DNA from: Saprospiraceae bacterium
Lineage (GTDB): Bacteria; Bacteroidota; Bacteroidia; Chitinophagales; Saprospiraceae
Length of the DNA stretch: 64,000 nucleotides
Direction of reading: 5' to 3'
Assembly (NCBI GenBank): GCA_021604865.1
Contig: BQJU01000004.1
Coordinates: 62,001-126,000 of the forward strand
Made by a program: the position numbers and the translations under genes. Every line of letters starts with the position of its first letter. The first letter of the stretch is position 1. The notes below the pieces were generated by a model. That model made no database searches and was not told the DNA's origin. It saw nothing but the letters and a program-made list of their open reading frames with translations. Shown here piece by piece: positions 1 to 8,673 of the stretch.

Positions 1-90
1 ATGGGGCTACGCAACGATGCAGAGATTAAAGAAGCCATCGCCGTAATGTCGGACCCAGGGCGGTACAATAAGATATTGGCTAAGCAGTAA
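1..90 (+). CDS. C-terminal tail of a truncated upstream gene
   Basis: Reading frame 1 is open from the first base to the TAA at 88-90 and ends in the residues SDPGRYNKILAKQ. The in-frame ATG at position 1 may be internal, so the true gene probably begins outside the window. Thirty codons are too few to name a family. A strong hairpin at 123-159 follows closely, which supports this being a real gene end. Confidence 0.45.
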   Translation: MGLRNDAEIKEAIAVMSDPGRYNKILAKQ

Positions 91-122
91 AGTAAATTTT
101 GCTCTTTTGCTAGCGATGTATC

Positions 123-159
123 CCGGCGACTTTGGTCTGAAAAAGGCTGGAGTCGCCGG
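123..159 (+). terminator. Hairpin terminator after the upstream gene
   Basis: Perfect 9-bp arms CCGGCGACT (123-131) and AGTCGCCGG (151-159) enclose a 19-nt loop and are followed by the T-rich stretch TGTTGTTT. It lies 33 bp after the stop at 90 and before the next gene at 243. Confidence 0.6.
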
Positions 160-242
160 TGTTGTTTAATGCCAGCGATGAACAAGCTATTAAGGATGTT
201 AAATTGTCAACAGCAAATATGCGCTAATAAAATCAACAAACC

Positions 243-593
243 ATGGACGCAAAAGAATTTGCAAAAAACTGGGTAGAGGCGTGGAATTCACATGACATGA
301 ATGAGATTTTGCACCACTACACCGATGACTTCGAGATCACCACGCCGATGATTAAAATGGCCCTTGGCATAGATACCGGAACCCTGAAAGGTAAAGAGGC
401 CATTGCCGATTATTGGTCAAAAGCGTTAGAGAAAATGCCAGATTTAAAATTTGAATTGTACGATGTGACCAAAAGCGTCAACTCGATCGCTCTATATTAC
501 CAATCAGTGATGAATAAAAGATCGATAGAAGTCATGTTTTTTAATGAAGAGGGTTTAATTACTAAAGTTATAGCCCATTATACGGATATATAG
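243..593 (+). CDS. SnoaL/NTF2-like small protein
   Basis: A 116-residue cytoplasmic protein with no signal peptide. The start (MDAKEFAKNWVEAWNSHD) followed by an HHYTDDFEITTP segment and the later LKGKEAIADYW are typical of the SnoaL-like branch of the NTF2 fold: an N-terminal helix, a first strand carrying the TDDFE pattern, and a cone-shaped half barrel. Members of this fold are isomerases, cyclases, hydrolases or simple ligand-binding proteins, so the substrate cannot be named. The ATG at 243 gives the usual N-terminal helix and no other start is plausible. The gene stands alone between two hairpins, so it is probably monocistronic. The fold is well supported; the function is unknown. Confidence 0.75.
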   Translation: MDAKEFAKNWVEAWNSHDMNEILHHYTDDFEITTPMIKMALGIDTGTLKGKEAIADYWSKALEKMPDLKFELYDVTKSVNSIALYYQSVMNKRSIEVMFFNEEGLITKVIAHYTDI

Positions 594-892
594 ATCCTGT
601 TGGAACTTTCACACGCTCAAAGGATAAGTTCGAACGCATAAATAAATGGCGATAAAAAACGCAAAAAATTAAGGGGGCTCCCTTCCCGGGCCCCCTCAGT
701 TCATTATATTGAGGAATCATTCTTTTGCAAATCATCCCCCTACGGATTGTACCGGGATTACTCCCAGGCATTGTTAATTAACCCCTCAAAGATAGTGGAG
801 ACGGGAGCGGGAAGTTTTTCCTTATGTTGCAAATGTTTGACCTGGAGCGGGAACCTCACTTGCCACTATGTCGCATACCTCCAAACATGCGC
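594..892. other. Intergenic region between converging genes
   Basis: A 299-bp gap between the plus-strand SnoaL-like gene and the 3' end of the minus-strand hybrid regulator. It contains one GC-rich hairpin (672-696) and, next to the regulator stop, half of a dispersed palindrome (CCTCCAAACATG, 878-889). Open frames here are short and overlap the hairpins; I see no gene. Confidence 0.5.
672..696. terminator. GC-rich hairpin, possible shared terminator
   Basis: Arms AGGGGGC (672-678) and GCCCCCT (690-696) form a 7-bp stem in the convergent gap. There is no good T-run on the plus side, so it may work in both directions or only as an mRNA end stabiliser. Confidence 0.4.
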
Positions 893-3646
893 TCAAGCAT
901 ACAACAGCTTACTAGGCGGATAACCAAATTGCCGACTGAAACTACGCGAGAAATAAGCCAGGTTGGGTATGCCCACTTCAAAGGCAATTTCAGAAATATT
1001 GCCGGCTTTTTGTTGTAACAATTTGTGGGCCCTTTGCAGGCGAAGGGTACGTAGAAAAACCGAGGGCGACTGATCCGTAAGGGCTTTTAATTTTCGGTGC
1101 AGCTGACTGCGACTCATACCAATGGATTTACTCATCTCTTCAATGCTGAAATCTTCATTATCCATATTTTCTTCAATGATCGCCACCAGCCTGGTTAGGA
1201 AAGCTTCTTCCAGTGGACTGATTTGGGCAACTTCAATGTCCAGGACAGGTTTGTTGCCCTTAGAAAAGCGTTCCCGTAATTGGCGTCTTTGTTCAATCAG
1301 CTTTTCTACCCGAAGGGAAAGCTCCTCGGCATCAAAAGGTTTGGTGAGATAGGCATCAGCACCGGTTTTGAGGCCCTTGAGTTTATCTTCCTGATCGGCT
1401 CGGGCAGTGAGCATGATGATGGGAATATGGCTGGTTTTCTCATCGGTTTTTATGTGGTGAGCAAAGTCAATACCATCCATTTTGGGCATCATCAGGTCGG
1501 TAATCACCAGGTCCGGAATAAGATCAACGGCCTTTTCCAAGGCCTCCCGGCCATTGACCGCCTCTACTACCTGGTAGGAACCTTGTAGCTGATCTTTCAG
1601 ATAGACCCTCAGATCGGAGTTGTCCTCTGCAATCAATACGATCGGATGTTGAAGGTTAAGCTGATTTTGTACTTTTATTGCTCCGTTTTGCGCTAATTCC
1701 GGAGATGCTGCAGGAGAAGTAGCCGCCATTGCTTCAAACTCCTCTTCCCTAGCCTTAGCCAGTTTTATCGGCAGCTCTACCCGGAAAGTTGTACCTTGAT
1801 TTTCCTTGCTTTCTACCGTTATCGTGCCGCCTTGCAATTCTACCAGTTCCTTGGTGAGGGCTAGTCCAATGCCAATACCGCCCAGCTCTTCCTGCTCCTG
1901 CCCTGCGCTATAAAAACGGTCAAAAATGTGGTGCAGCTGGGCTTCAGGAATACCGATACCCGTATCGCTAATTTCAATCAATAGCTTCATATTGTCATCC
2001 GAACTTGGCATAACTTTCATCTCAAAACCCACCCTTTCCTCTTCAGGGGTGAACTTTAAGGCATTAGAGATCAAATTGGTCAGTATCTTTTCCAGTTTAT
2101 CGCGGTCAAAATAAGCGTAAACCGGCTTCTCGGGAAATTGAGTTTGGTAATAAATCTGTTTACGCATCGCCCAGCTTTCAAAGGAAAACACCACAGAACG
2201 TACCAGCTGTGTGAGGTTGCCAGGTTCATTGGTCACTTGTATATGGCCACTTTCCAGTTTCGACAAATCCAGAAGTTGATTGACCAGCCGTAATAGGCGC
2301 TCCCCATTCCGGATCATCATCTTGCGGTATTTACTTTCGTCGCCTTTAAAGGTTCCCTTTTCCATTTCCCGCAGAGGACCCAAAAGTAAAGTCAGGGGCG
2401 TGCGGAATTCGTGACTGATATTGGCAAAAAAACCAGATTTGACCTGATCGAGCTCTCGCAACTTTTCCGCCTCCGCATTTTTGAGTTGCAATTCCAGGGC
2501 TGTCCTACGTTGCTGATTTCGCTGACGACTGCGGAGGAAAAAAATGAAACCGGATAACAAGAGCAATCCCAGTGAAAAAAGGACAATTACCAGGCTACGC
2601 TTACTGGTTTCTTGTTGCAACAATAGCTGCTGTTGGGCTATCTGCGACTCTTTCTTTTGGGTTTCAAATTGCACCTGCAATTCAGAAAGTACGACCTCGT
2701 TATTGGAAGCCTGCAAGCTGTCCTTCAATTGCATATAATCCAGGAGAAAGTCATTGGCCCTTTCGAAATCTTTTTTCTGGGCATAATTTTTTGCCAGAAA
2801 GTGATTCAACTCGGCTTCTTTTGCCAGATCCTGATAGACGCGGGCATATTCGAGCGCCTGATTGGCATAATGGATACTGCTATCCAAAAGGTTTAGCGAG
2901 TAGTACATATCTGCCAGGCCATAGACACTAAAAAAATGGGCGACTTTATCATTCTCAAAACCAATTTCACGGGCCTTATCATAGTGTATCTTGGCGTTTT
3001 CATAATCCTTTTTGTACAAATAACAGCCGGCCAGATTGTTGTGCAACTTTGCCAAATTTTCAGGCAAGTTATACCGCTCCACAGCCTTCAGCGCCTCCCG
3101 GCCATAATAAATCATGGAATCAGGTAAACCCATTTTCTCATACAGGATATTATAATTGGCCAGCGCAAAAATGACGCTTCTGCCGTCTTCCTGATCAAGA
3201 TAATATTGATAAAAACGGTCCAGGTATTTTTTGGCTTCAGCATAGTCGCCATTCTGCCGGTATATCAACCCGATTTCAAACTCCGTTTCGATCATCCATT
3301 TTTCATTGCCAGTCGTTTCAAACAATTTAATGGCCTGCAAAAAGTGAGTCATCGAAGTCGCATAATCGTGTTTATTCAGCAAGGCTAGCCCCATGCGGTA
3401 ATGGCTTTGCCCCAGCAGGTATTTATCCGCCAGCTTTTGGGCAATTTCATGCCCGCGTTGAGTCCATACCAATGCCGAATCCGACTGTACAAATGCATAG
3501 GCTTTATACAACTGATCCGTCAATTCCCACTTGAGCGAATCATTGGCTTCAGCAGCAAAAGCCTGCTCCAAACTATCGATTTGAGATTGGGCCAGACAGA
3601 TATCCGACAGGAAAAACAATAGAAAAATCCAGGCAGTTCGCATCAT
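893..3646 (-). CDS. Hybrid two-component regulator: TPR sensor, histidine kinase, receiver and AraC domain
   Basis: A 917-residue all-in-one signalling protein. A signal peptide (1-19) is followed by TPR-like helical repeats (about 40-310), a coiled coil, one transmembrane helix (about 351-371), a HisKA domain with the phosphorylated His412 in ISHEFRTP, an ATPase domain (N box around N524/N528, DTGIGIP at 561-567, GIGIGLAL near 590), a receiver with phospho-acceptor Asp717 in VITDLMMPKMDG and Lys769, and an AraC-type HTH at about 818-917. The order matches the hybrid two-component systems of Bacteroidota, but the sensor is a TPR array rather than the beta-propeller of the polysaccharide-sensing members. 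It presumably senses an envelope signal and binds DNA as the output. No target operon is fixed; the neighbouring glycosidase at 3995-6643 is on the same strand and could be one. The start at 3646 gives a clean signal peptide. Confidence 0.92.
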   Translation of the reverse strand: MMRTAWIFLLFFLSDICLAQSQIDSLEQAFAAEANDSLKWELTDQLYKAYAFVQSDSALVWTQRGHEIAQKLADKYLLGQSHYRMGLALLNKHDYATSMTHFLQAIKLFETTGNEKWMIETEFEIGLIYRQNGDYAEAKKYLDRFYQYYLDQEDGRSVIFALANYNILYEKMGLPDSMIYYGREALKAVERYNLPENLAKLHNNLAGCYLYKKDYENAKIHYDKAREIGFENDKVAHFFSVYGLADMYYSLNLLDSSIHYANQALEYARVYQDLAKEAELNHFLAKNYAQKKDFERANDFLLDYMQLKDSLQASNNEVVLSELQVQFETQKKESQIAQQQLLLQQETSKRSLVIVLFSLGLLLLSGFIFFLRSRQRNQQRRTALELQLKNAEAEKLRELDQVKSGFFANISHEFRTPLTLLLGPLREMEKGTFKGDESKYRKMMIRNGERLLRLVNQLLDLSKLESGHIQVTNEPGNLTQLVRSVVFSFESWAMRKQIYYQTQFPEKPVYAYFDRDKLEKILTNLISNALKFTPEEERVGFEMKVMPSSDDNMKLLIEISDTGIGIPEAQLHHIFDRFYSAGQEQEELGGIGIGLALTKELVELQGGTITVESKENQGTTFRVELPIKLAKAREEEFEAMAATSPAASPELAQNGAIKVQNQLNLQHPIVLIAEDNSDLRVYLKDQLQGSYQVVEAVNGREALEKAVDLIPDLVITDLMMPKMDGIDFAHHIKTDEKTSHIPIIMLTARADQEDKLKGLKTGADAYLTKPFDAEELSLRVEKLIEQRRQLRERFSKGNKPVLDIEVAQISPLEEAFLTRLVAIIEENMDNEDFSIEEMSKSIGMSRSQLHRKLKALTDQSPSVFLRTLRLQRAHKLLQQKAGNISEIAFEVGIPNLAYFSRSFSRQFGYPPSKLLYA

Positions 3647-3677
3647 GGGTTATAAGGATGACTGCAATTAGTTTTTG

Positions 3678-3786
3678 GTTCTTTGACAATTCCCGTGATT
3701 TGGAATCAATCGAAAATGTAAATCGACACTCCCTAAAGTCGTTTACGCTTCACATTTTAGTTTGACCACGAAATTTGTCAAAGAAC
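3678..3786. repeat. Long-range inverted repeat
   Basis: GTTCTTTGACAA (3678-3689) is matched exactly in inverse by TTGTCAAAGAAC (3775-3786), with 85 bp between the arms. It lies upstream of the hybrid regulator start. It could be the ends of a decayed small element or a pair of protein-binding half sites. Confidence 0.45.
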
Positions 3787-3853
3787 GTAGTTTTTTATTT
3801 GTTGGGGCCTACCCTGCGGGTCGCTACGCTACATGGCTCACTATTCGTTCGGC

Positions 3854-3889
3854 CCTGCGGGCTCCCCTGCGGGCTCCCCTGCGGGTCCC
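3854..3889. repeat. Three tandem copies of a 12-bp GC-rich unit
   Basis: The unit CCTGCGGGCTCC occurs three times head to tail, the last copy with small changes, and a related CCTGCGGGTCGC lies just upstream near 3813. Short GC-rich intergenic repeats of this style are familiar in Bacteroidota genomes, and a related word appears at 36159-36228. Confidence 0.65.
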
Positions 3890-3994
3890 ATTTCGCATCG
3901 CTAGGCCAGCCGTCCCCGATTGTCGGAGTTTGCACGATGGTCGAAATGGTAAGAAACGATCTAAATGTAAAGCTTCGGCCGTTCAACCAAATGT

Positions 3995-6643
3995 CTACTC
4001 GACCCTAAAATCCACCTCCTCCGCACTAATTTCCACAACATCGAAGTTATCATTTTTTTTTGGAACTACCGCTTCGCCATTGACTTGCCAGCTCGAATAT
4101 TTCCCGGCAGGCAGGGCTATTTCTAGAGTCCACTTACCCTTAGATTGTTGGAGATGCAATTGTAACGCCTGCCCATTTTTCTTGTAAACAACGGCTAGGG
4201 TATTGTTCCCAATGAGCACATTTTCCAGGCTCGCTTCCGTCCATTGGGTTGGCATTTGCGGCTGGATGCGTATCCGTTGTTGGCTGGCTTCCGGCTGGAT
4301 ACCAAAAAACTGAGTGACAATTGGAACGGCATAACTATATAGGTTCCAGGCCTGGGTCATCATGCCATAGTCGGGCGAGACTTCATAGATAGCGCCCGGC
4401 AAGGCGTAACCAAAAGTGCGGGTCATGCGCTTCAGGTAATCCAGTGCATGGTCAGGGCGGCCATAATTGTTTTCCGCAATAGCCTGTACGCCGGTGGGCA
4501 AGGTCATCACTGCTCCGGTATAGGAGAATACTTTTTTGTTGGCTGCAAAGGAACCTTCATCCGACCCCGCCGTTTCATCGCGGTCGATACCGGTGACAAA
4601 GACACCAAAAGGGTTGACAAATCGGCTGCCTGTTTCCAGAGCGATAATGGCTTTGGCACTATCGGCTATACCCATTTCCATCGGGGTATTGACCACCCAG
4701 TTGTGGTGCAACACAAAACCCTGTTTTTTATCAGGAGCATGGGCTGCAATCTTCTGTTTGGTCGATTTGAGTTCCTCCACCGCCCAGGGTTTTTTCAGGG
4801 TATCTGCTCGTATTATGGCATCGTCGATTAGGAGAAGCGCTTGTTGGGTCGTGCCAATAAAATCCGCGTAAGACTTGAAGGAAGGCACCCAAAAATCGGT
4901 GTTTATTTTTTTGCGAAGCATACTGGCTATTTGTGCATACCTGGCAGCCTCTTCTGGTTCCCCCATCGCTTTGGCCAACTCTGCAGCATCAGCAAAAGCT
5001 TTCTGACTATAGACCGCAACATCGATCATTTCGCTATTGAGGCCGTGGATCTCCATCATGCCAAACCCATCCGGTAGCAGGTTGCCATCGGCATCATTTT
5101 CTTTCATCAACCAGTCTAGTCCTTTTTTGACCGTAGGGTAGTATTTTTTTAAAAAGGTGTCGTCGCCCGTCCATTGGTAAACGGTGTGGATCAGGGAAAC
5201 AAACTGTGGCGTTTCATTCACATTTCCCGGATTAAAAACGGCTCCATTGGTAGATGCTTCATGAATGATACGGCCATTGCCATTGGTTTTCTCCGACAGT
5301 TGCACCAACAAATCAATGGTGCTATACACCAGGTCTGTCTGCCCAATTGCTAGTGCTCCCTGAAGGGCATATTCATTATCAACGCCAAACCACCAGGGAT
5401 AATCAGGAAGCCCCGCAGCCAGCCCACGGCCAATATCCGGCACCTCCCGGATCAACCAGTCGGTATTGTATTTTACCCAGTGGAAAGCCGCTTGCAAGTC
5501 CTTGTCAGGGATGGTCAGTTTGGTCGTTTCAGCAATAGTTTCATAGCGTTCTTTTTTGGCTTTCAGCAATTGGGCGGCCTTTTTTTGTACATCCCGAAAA
5601 GTACTTTTAGCCTGGTCCAGGGATTGGTAAGAACCGGCAATAGTGATGGGGAGCACCACCTGAGACTCGGCGGGAATGTCCAGGTCAAAACTAATGGAAG
5701 CCGCTGCCCCTCTGCCTATGGGCTTATAGTCGCAGTGTGGGTTTTGATGCTGATACATGGAATCCGATTGGCTGGAGCCAAAGAGGGCATACCAGTCGTT
5801 GAGGCTATCTTTCATTACCCAGCTTCTGGTCGACTTGTCCCAACTGGCCATATCGCCGCTGTCATGCATGCTGGTGCGCTCTCCCAGCCATACCGGCCTC
5901 AGATCAGAAAAACCGGTAAATTCAAAGGTGATTTTTTTAGCCAGCGGGCCATTATTAATCAGGGTGTATTCAACAATCATAGCCTCTTTTCCATCCGGCA
6001 CAAACTGGAAGCGTTCTACCTTCAAACCAAAGGGCGTTGACGAATAAAGGTGTTTATTGGCAAACGGATAATTGATGAATGAATCGGCCTTGGAGAGGCA
6101 GTGTACCTGATCCGTATAAAGGGCGGCTGTAAACCCATCCATCAATTTGATCGGATGATCCCAGATGCCGCCCATCTCTCCTTCAATGTGCCAGCCCAGA
6201 TCTGGGAATTGTCCGTTTTGATGCCCAACCATATATAGGCGGTCACCTGCTGTGACAAAAGGAGAGTTGAGATAGGTTCTGGTACCACTCAGGCTTTCCG
6301 TATCACTGACCAGTTTTTGCAAACTTTCCCCGGCATCCTCCTCTGTTTTACACTGACTCAGGAGCACCGCCAGCGGTAGCAACAGCCAGTAAAAAGAAAA
6401 TCCACCGGATTTATACCACTTCCGGATCAGGGCGATCAGGGATACCAAAGACCAGGTTCCTTCAAGAACGGTAAAAGGGATTGATTTGATCATAATTGAT
6501 GAAAGACAAGCCAGACTTGCACCCACAAGGTTGATCAGGATGTAAGCATAGCTGTCCTGATTTATTTTATTAAACAAATTTAGAAAGTAAGCACTTAGAA
6601 TTCCACTTACGCCTATCATGCCAAGTATTGTGGCTAGAGTCAT
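3995..6643 (-). CDS. Lipoprotein glycosidase (six-hairpin, debranching-like) fused to an N-terminal CBU_0592-like membrane domain
   Basis: 882 residues. Residues 1-75 form three hydrophobic helices and resemble the small CBU_0592-type membrane proteins that normally stand alone at about 80 residues. A basic stretch (RKWYK) and a second hydrophobic run then lead to a lipobox-like LLSQC with Cys98. From about 100 on the protein is secreted-type: a beta-sandwich region to about 370, then an alpha/alpha barrel with segments such as PDYPWWFGVDNEYAL and LLPDGFGMMEIHG, ending in a small beta domain. The barrel resembles amylo-alpha-1,6-glucosidase and related six-hairpin glycosidases; the sugar is not known. 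No ATG or GTG lies between the membrane part and the lipobox that could start a separate lipoprotein gene, only a TTG that would give a poor signal. Either this is a true fusion or two genes joined by a mutation or sequence error. Confidence 0.75.
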   Translation of the reverse strand: MTLATILGMIGVSGILSAYFLNLFNKINQDSYAYILINLVGASLACLSSIMIKSIPFTVLEGTWSLVSLIALIRKWYKSGGFSFYWLLLPLAVLLSQCKTEEDAGESLQKLVSDTESLSGTRTYLNSPFVTAGDRLYMVGHQNGQFPDLGWHIEGEMGGIWDHPIKLMDGFTAALYTDQVHCLSKADSFINYPFANKHLYSSTPFGLKVERFQFVPDGKEAMIVEYTLINNGPLAKKITFEFTGFSDLRPVWLGERTSMHDSGDMASWDKSTRSWVMKDSLNDWYALFGSSQSDSMYQHQNPHCDYKPIGRGAAASISFDLDIPAESQVVLPITIAGSYQSLDQAKSTFRDVQKKAAQLLKAKKERYETIAETTKLTIPDKDLQAAFHWVKYNTDWLIREVPDIGRGLAAGLPDYPWWFGVDNEYALQGALAIGQTDLVYSTIDLLVQLSEKTNGNGRIIHEASTNGAVFNPGNVNETPQFVSLIHTVYQWTGDDTFLKKYYPTVKKGLDWLMKENDADGNLLPDGFGMMEIHGLNSEMIDVAVYSQKAFADAAELAKAMGEPEEAARYAQIASMLRKKINTDFWVPSFKSYADFIGTTQQALLLIDDAIIRADTLKKPWAVEELKSTKQKIAAHAPDKKQGFVLHHNWVVNTPMEMGIADSAKAIIALETGSRFVNPFGVFVTGIDRDETAGSDEGSFAANKKVFSYTGAVMTLPTGVQAIAENNYGRPDHALDYLKRMTRTFGYALPGAIYEVSPDYGMMTQAWNLYSYAVPIVTQFFGIQPEASQQRIRIQPQMPTQWTEASLENVLIGNNTLAVVYKKNGQALQLHLQQSKGKWTLEIALPAGKYSSWQVNGEAVVPKKNDNFDVVEISAEEVDFRVE

Positions 6644-7022
6644 CTTAAACGGTTGTTTTTTAGTTGTTTATTTGCTTTTGGGGTGCATCAGTTTCCTTGC
6701 ACCCTTTTAGGGCTTTTGCGCAGTATGATGGGGTATATAGAGCGGTGCCCTATGTTGGAGTTTAGGCCCTTTCGGTGCTCTACCAGGTTTGAAAAAAACA
6801 AACGCTTTGCACAAACCTGGATGCGCTTGCCCCATATTATACATGAATAACGAAAAAATATATTTAAAGTTCTACTTTAAGACTTTGACGTTGTGTATTG
6901 CAGGGCGCTGAAAATTTTCCATTACCATTGTGAATTCCTTATTTTAGCCGCAGAAAGTGGTAGGAATGCCCTTCGCTGGATAGCGACTATGATGTACGGA
7001 TCGGTTAGGTAATTGTTGTGCA
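6644..7022. other. Divergent intergenic region with inverted repeats
   Basis: 379 bp between the divergent glycosidase and DUF7079-like genes, so both promoters must be here. The clearest structure is the inverted repeat at 6783-6820. A looser outer pair (ATGGGG...AGCG near 6728 and its inverse near 6825-6837) suggests a decayed element of about 120 bp. I see no convincing gene and no exact TAnnTTTG box. Confidence 0.45.
6783..6820. repeat. Inverted repeat, 9-bp arms
   Basis: CCAGGTTTG (6783-6791) and CAAACCTGG (6812-6820) are perfect inverse copies around a 20-bp A-rich spacer. It could be an operator for one of the divergent genes or the core of a decayed repeat element. Confidence 0.5.
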
Positions 7023-7403
7023 ATGGAAAATGAACAACTCGAAATAAGGAAACAAGTCTGGAAAGCAATTTCGGCATTTTACCTGGATACTGAACTGCAA
7101 GAGGGGGATTATATATACCTAATAAAGGTTTTTAAAAAGTCAGGACTTTCTCTCATTGAATTAAAAGCAATTGACTTGTATGAGGTGTTTCCGATTTTGC
7201 AATACAATTTATTGGGAGTGGCCGGGGTTTGGGATGCCTTTGAGGAAGTATGGTTGTTTGAAAAATGTCTTAAAAACCACCATAGGCGAAACACCCAAAT
7301 ATTTAGAGGGGCGGTTACGTTTATGAATGCCTTTTGCTATTGGATGCGGAAAGACCATTGGCAAAAAATTGAAGAACTTTGGAATACCAATCATGATTTA
7401 TAG
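7023..7403 (+). CDS. DUF7079-like small cytoplasmic protein
   Basis: A 126-residue protein without signal peptide or membrane segment. The pattern VWKAISAFYLDTELQ, then LIELKAIDLYEVFPI, NLLGVAGVWDAF and W-x-x-E/K, is how I remember the DUF7079 family, in which short proteins carry xxVWxALSxLFLDTEL and NLLSVAGEWAGF. No function is established for that family. The final codons overlap a 25-codon GNAT-like remnant at 7393, which in turn overlaps chrA, so the three are probably on one transcript. The family call is from memory of the motif and is moderate. Confidence 0.6.
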   Translation: MENEQLEIRKQVWKAISAFYLDTELQEGDYIYLIKVFKKSGLSLIELKAIDLYEVFPILQYNLLGVAGVWDAFEEVWLFEKCLKNHHRRNTQIFRGAVTFMNAFCYWMRKDHWQKIEELWNTNHDL

Positions 7404-7470
7404 AGCAGCCCATATCAATGACATCCCACAAGTCCAGGAGGAATTGGGATTGAAGTTAGTTTTAAAATGA
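7393..7470 (+). pseudogene. Remnant of a GNAT acetyltransferase N-terminus
   Basis: A 25-codon frame, MIYRAAHINDIPQVQEELGL and five more residues. The beginning is the classic first strand and helix of GNAT acetyltransferases (I-R-x-A-x-x-x-D-I-P-x-I), but the domain stops there, so this is probably a gene start left by a deletion. It overlaps the previous gene by 11 bp, and its TGA overlaps the ATG of chrA in ATGA, an arrangement that can couple translation. It may now act only as a coupling leader for chrA. Confidence 0.45.
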
Positions 7471-8609
7471 GCAATGATCAAAAATCGCCCCTCTTCGAAG
7501 TCGCCAAAGTTTTTACCAAACTAGGCCTCATCGCCTTCGGTGGTCCTGCAGCCCATATCGCGATGATGGAAGAGGAAGTGGTGACCAAACGCAAATGGAT
7601 GACCCGCCAGCACTTTCTGGATTTGGTAGGCGCCACCAATCTGATTCCGGGCCCCAACTCAACTGAAATGACCATGCATTGCGGCCATGAACGGGCCGGT
7701 TGGAGAGGGCTGTTTGTTGCGGGCTTTTGTTTTATTTTTCCGGCGGTTGTTTTTACAGGTATGCTAGCCTGGTTATATGTGCAATACGGAAAAGTGCCGA
7801 CCATTGAACCCTTTTTGTACGGTATTAAACCTGCCGTTCTGGCGATTATTTTAAGTGCTATTTACAAACTCGGCCAAAAAGCACTAAAAAACTGGCAGCT
7901 CGGCATTATTGGCTTGGCGGTCATAGTGGCTTCCTTTTTGGGAGTGAGTGAGGTTGCAGCCATTCTCGGGGCCGGAGTGGTTGGGCTGATCTGGTTTGGG
8001 GCGATGCAAACCGGTGGCAATCAAAGCCTGAAATCATTTATTCCTATCCTGTTGTTTAACCAGCTCTTCACCGCCGTGCAAGACATTACAAACACAAAGC
8101 TTTTCTTAATCTTCCTAAAAATCGGCGCGGTACTATTCGGAAGTGGCTATGTCCTTGTTGCATATCTGGACGGAGAACTGGTAGACAAACTAGGCTGGCT
8201 GACCAAACAGGAATTACTTGACGCCATCGCCATTGGGCAATTTACCCCTGGACCGGTCTTATCTACTGCCACCTTTATCGGCTTTCAGATCAATGGCGTT
8301 TTGGGAGCTATAGCTGCTACCATTGGCATTTTCCTACCTTCCTTTTTCTTTGTTTGGCTGTTAAACCCCATCGTGTCAAAACTTAGGCAATCGCTGCTGG
8401 CCGCCGGATTTCTCGATGCCGTCAACATTGGAGCGGTAGGCATCATGATCGCTGTAACGATCAATCTGGGGCAGGAAATTTTGGTCGATTGGAAAGCCTG
8501 GCTAATTGCATTGGCAAGCGTCGTAGTGACTTTTACCATAAAAAAAGTCAATGCTTTATGGATTGTTATTGGTGGAGCGATCCTTGGGTATTTACTACTA
8601 ATGTTTTAA
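7467..8609 (+). CDS. chrA: Chromate efflux transporter, two-domain CHR family
   Basis: A 380-residue inner-membrane protein with two homologous CHR halves. The first half (about 10-175) carries GLIAFGGPAAHIAMMEEEVV and NLIPGPNSTEM; the second (about 195-378) carries FGSGYVLVAYLDGELV and IGQFTPGPVLST. This duplicated layout with ten or more hydrophobic segments is that of the bidomain CHR transporters, which expel chromate driven by the membrane potential. Length fits the family (about 380-450). The gene starts in an ATGA overlap with the GNAT remnant. No chromate reductase or ChrB-type regulator is adjacent, so the role in chromate resistance is inferred from the family alone. Confidence 0.9.
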   Translation: MSNDQKSPLFEVAKVFTKLGLIAFGGPAAHIAMMEEEVVTKRKWMTRQHFLDLVGATNLIPGPNSTEMTMHCGHERAGWRGLFVAGFCFIFPAVVFTGMLAWLYVQYGKVPTIEPFLYGIKPAVLAIILSAIYKLGQKALKNWQLGIIGLAVIVASFLGVSEVAAILGAGVVGLIWFGAMQTGGNQSLKSFIPILLFNQLFTAVQDITNTKLFLIFLKIGAVLFGSGYVLVAYLDGELVDKLGWLTKQELLDAIAIGQFTPGPVLSTATFIGFQINGVLGAIAATIGIFLPSFFFVWLLNPIVSKLRQSLLAAGFLDAVNIGAVGIMIAVTINLGQEILVDWKAWLIALASVVVTFTIKKVNALWIVIGGAILGYLLLMF

Positions 8610-8673
8610 AGAGGCTCTTAAATATGATGATTTTTAAGACTTTTGTCTGGCTTATGTTCGATATTTGTGTTCA

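Larger units (their letters stand above)
3647..3994. other. Repeat-bearing intergenic region
   Basis: A 348-bp spacer between two minus-strand genes. It holds a 12-bp long-range inverted repeat and a GC-rich 12-bp tandem repeat, listed separately. The open frames crossing it are products of the GC-rich repeat and have no gene-like composition. Confidence 0.5.

Noticed and set aside
3726-3734. GACACTCCC, identical to the right end of the MITE-like element
   Set aside because: Only nine bases match and the rest of the element cannot be aligned; such a match is expected by chance in a window of this size.
3762-4187. 141-codon plus-strand ORF
   Set aside because: It is produced by the 12-bp GC-rich tandem repeat and runs antisense into the glycosidase gene.
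5480-6040. 186-codon ORF antisense to the glycosidase
   Set aside because: It lies wholly inside a gene with clear family motifs on the other strand.
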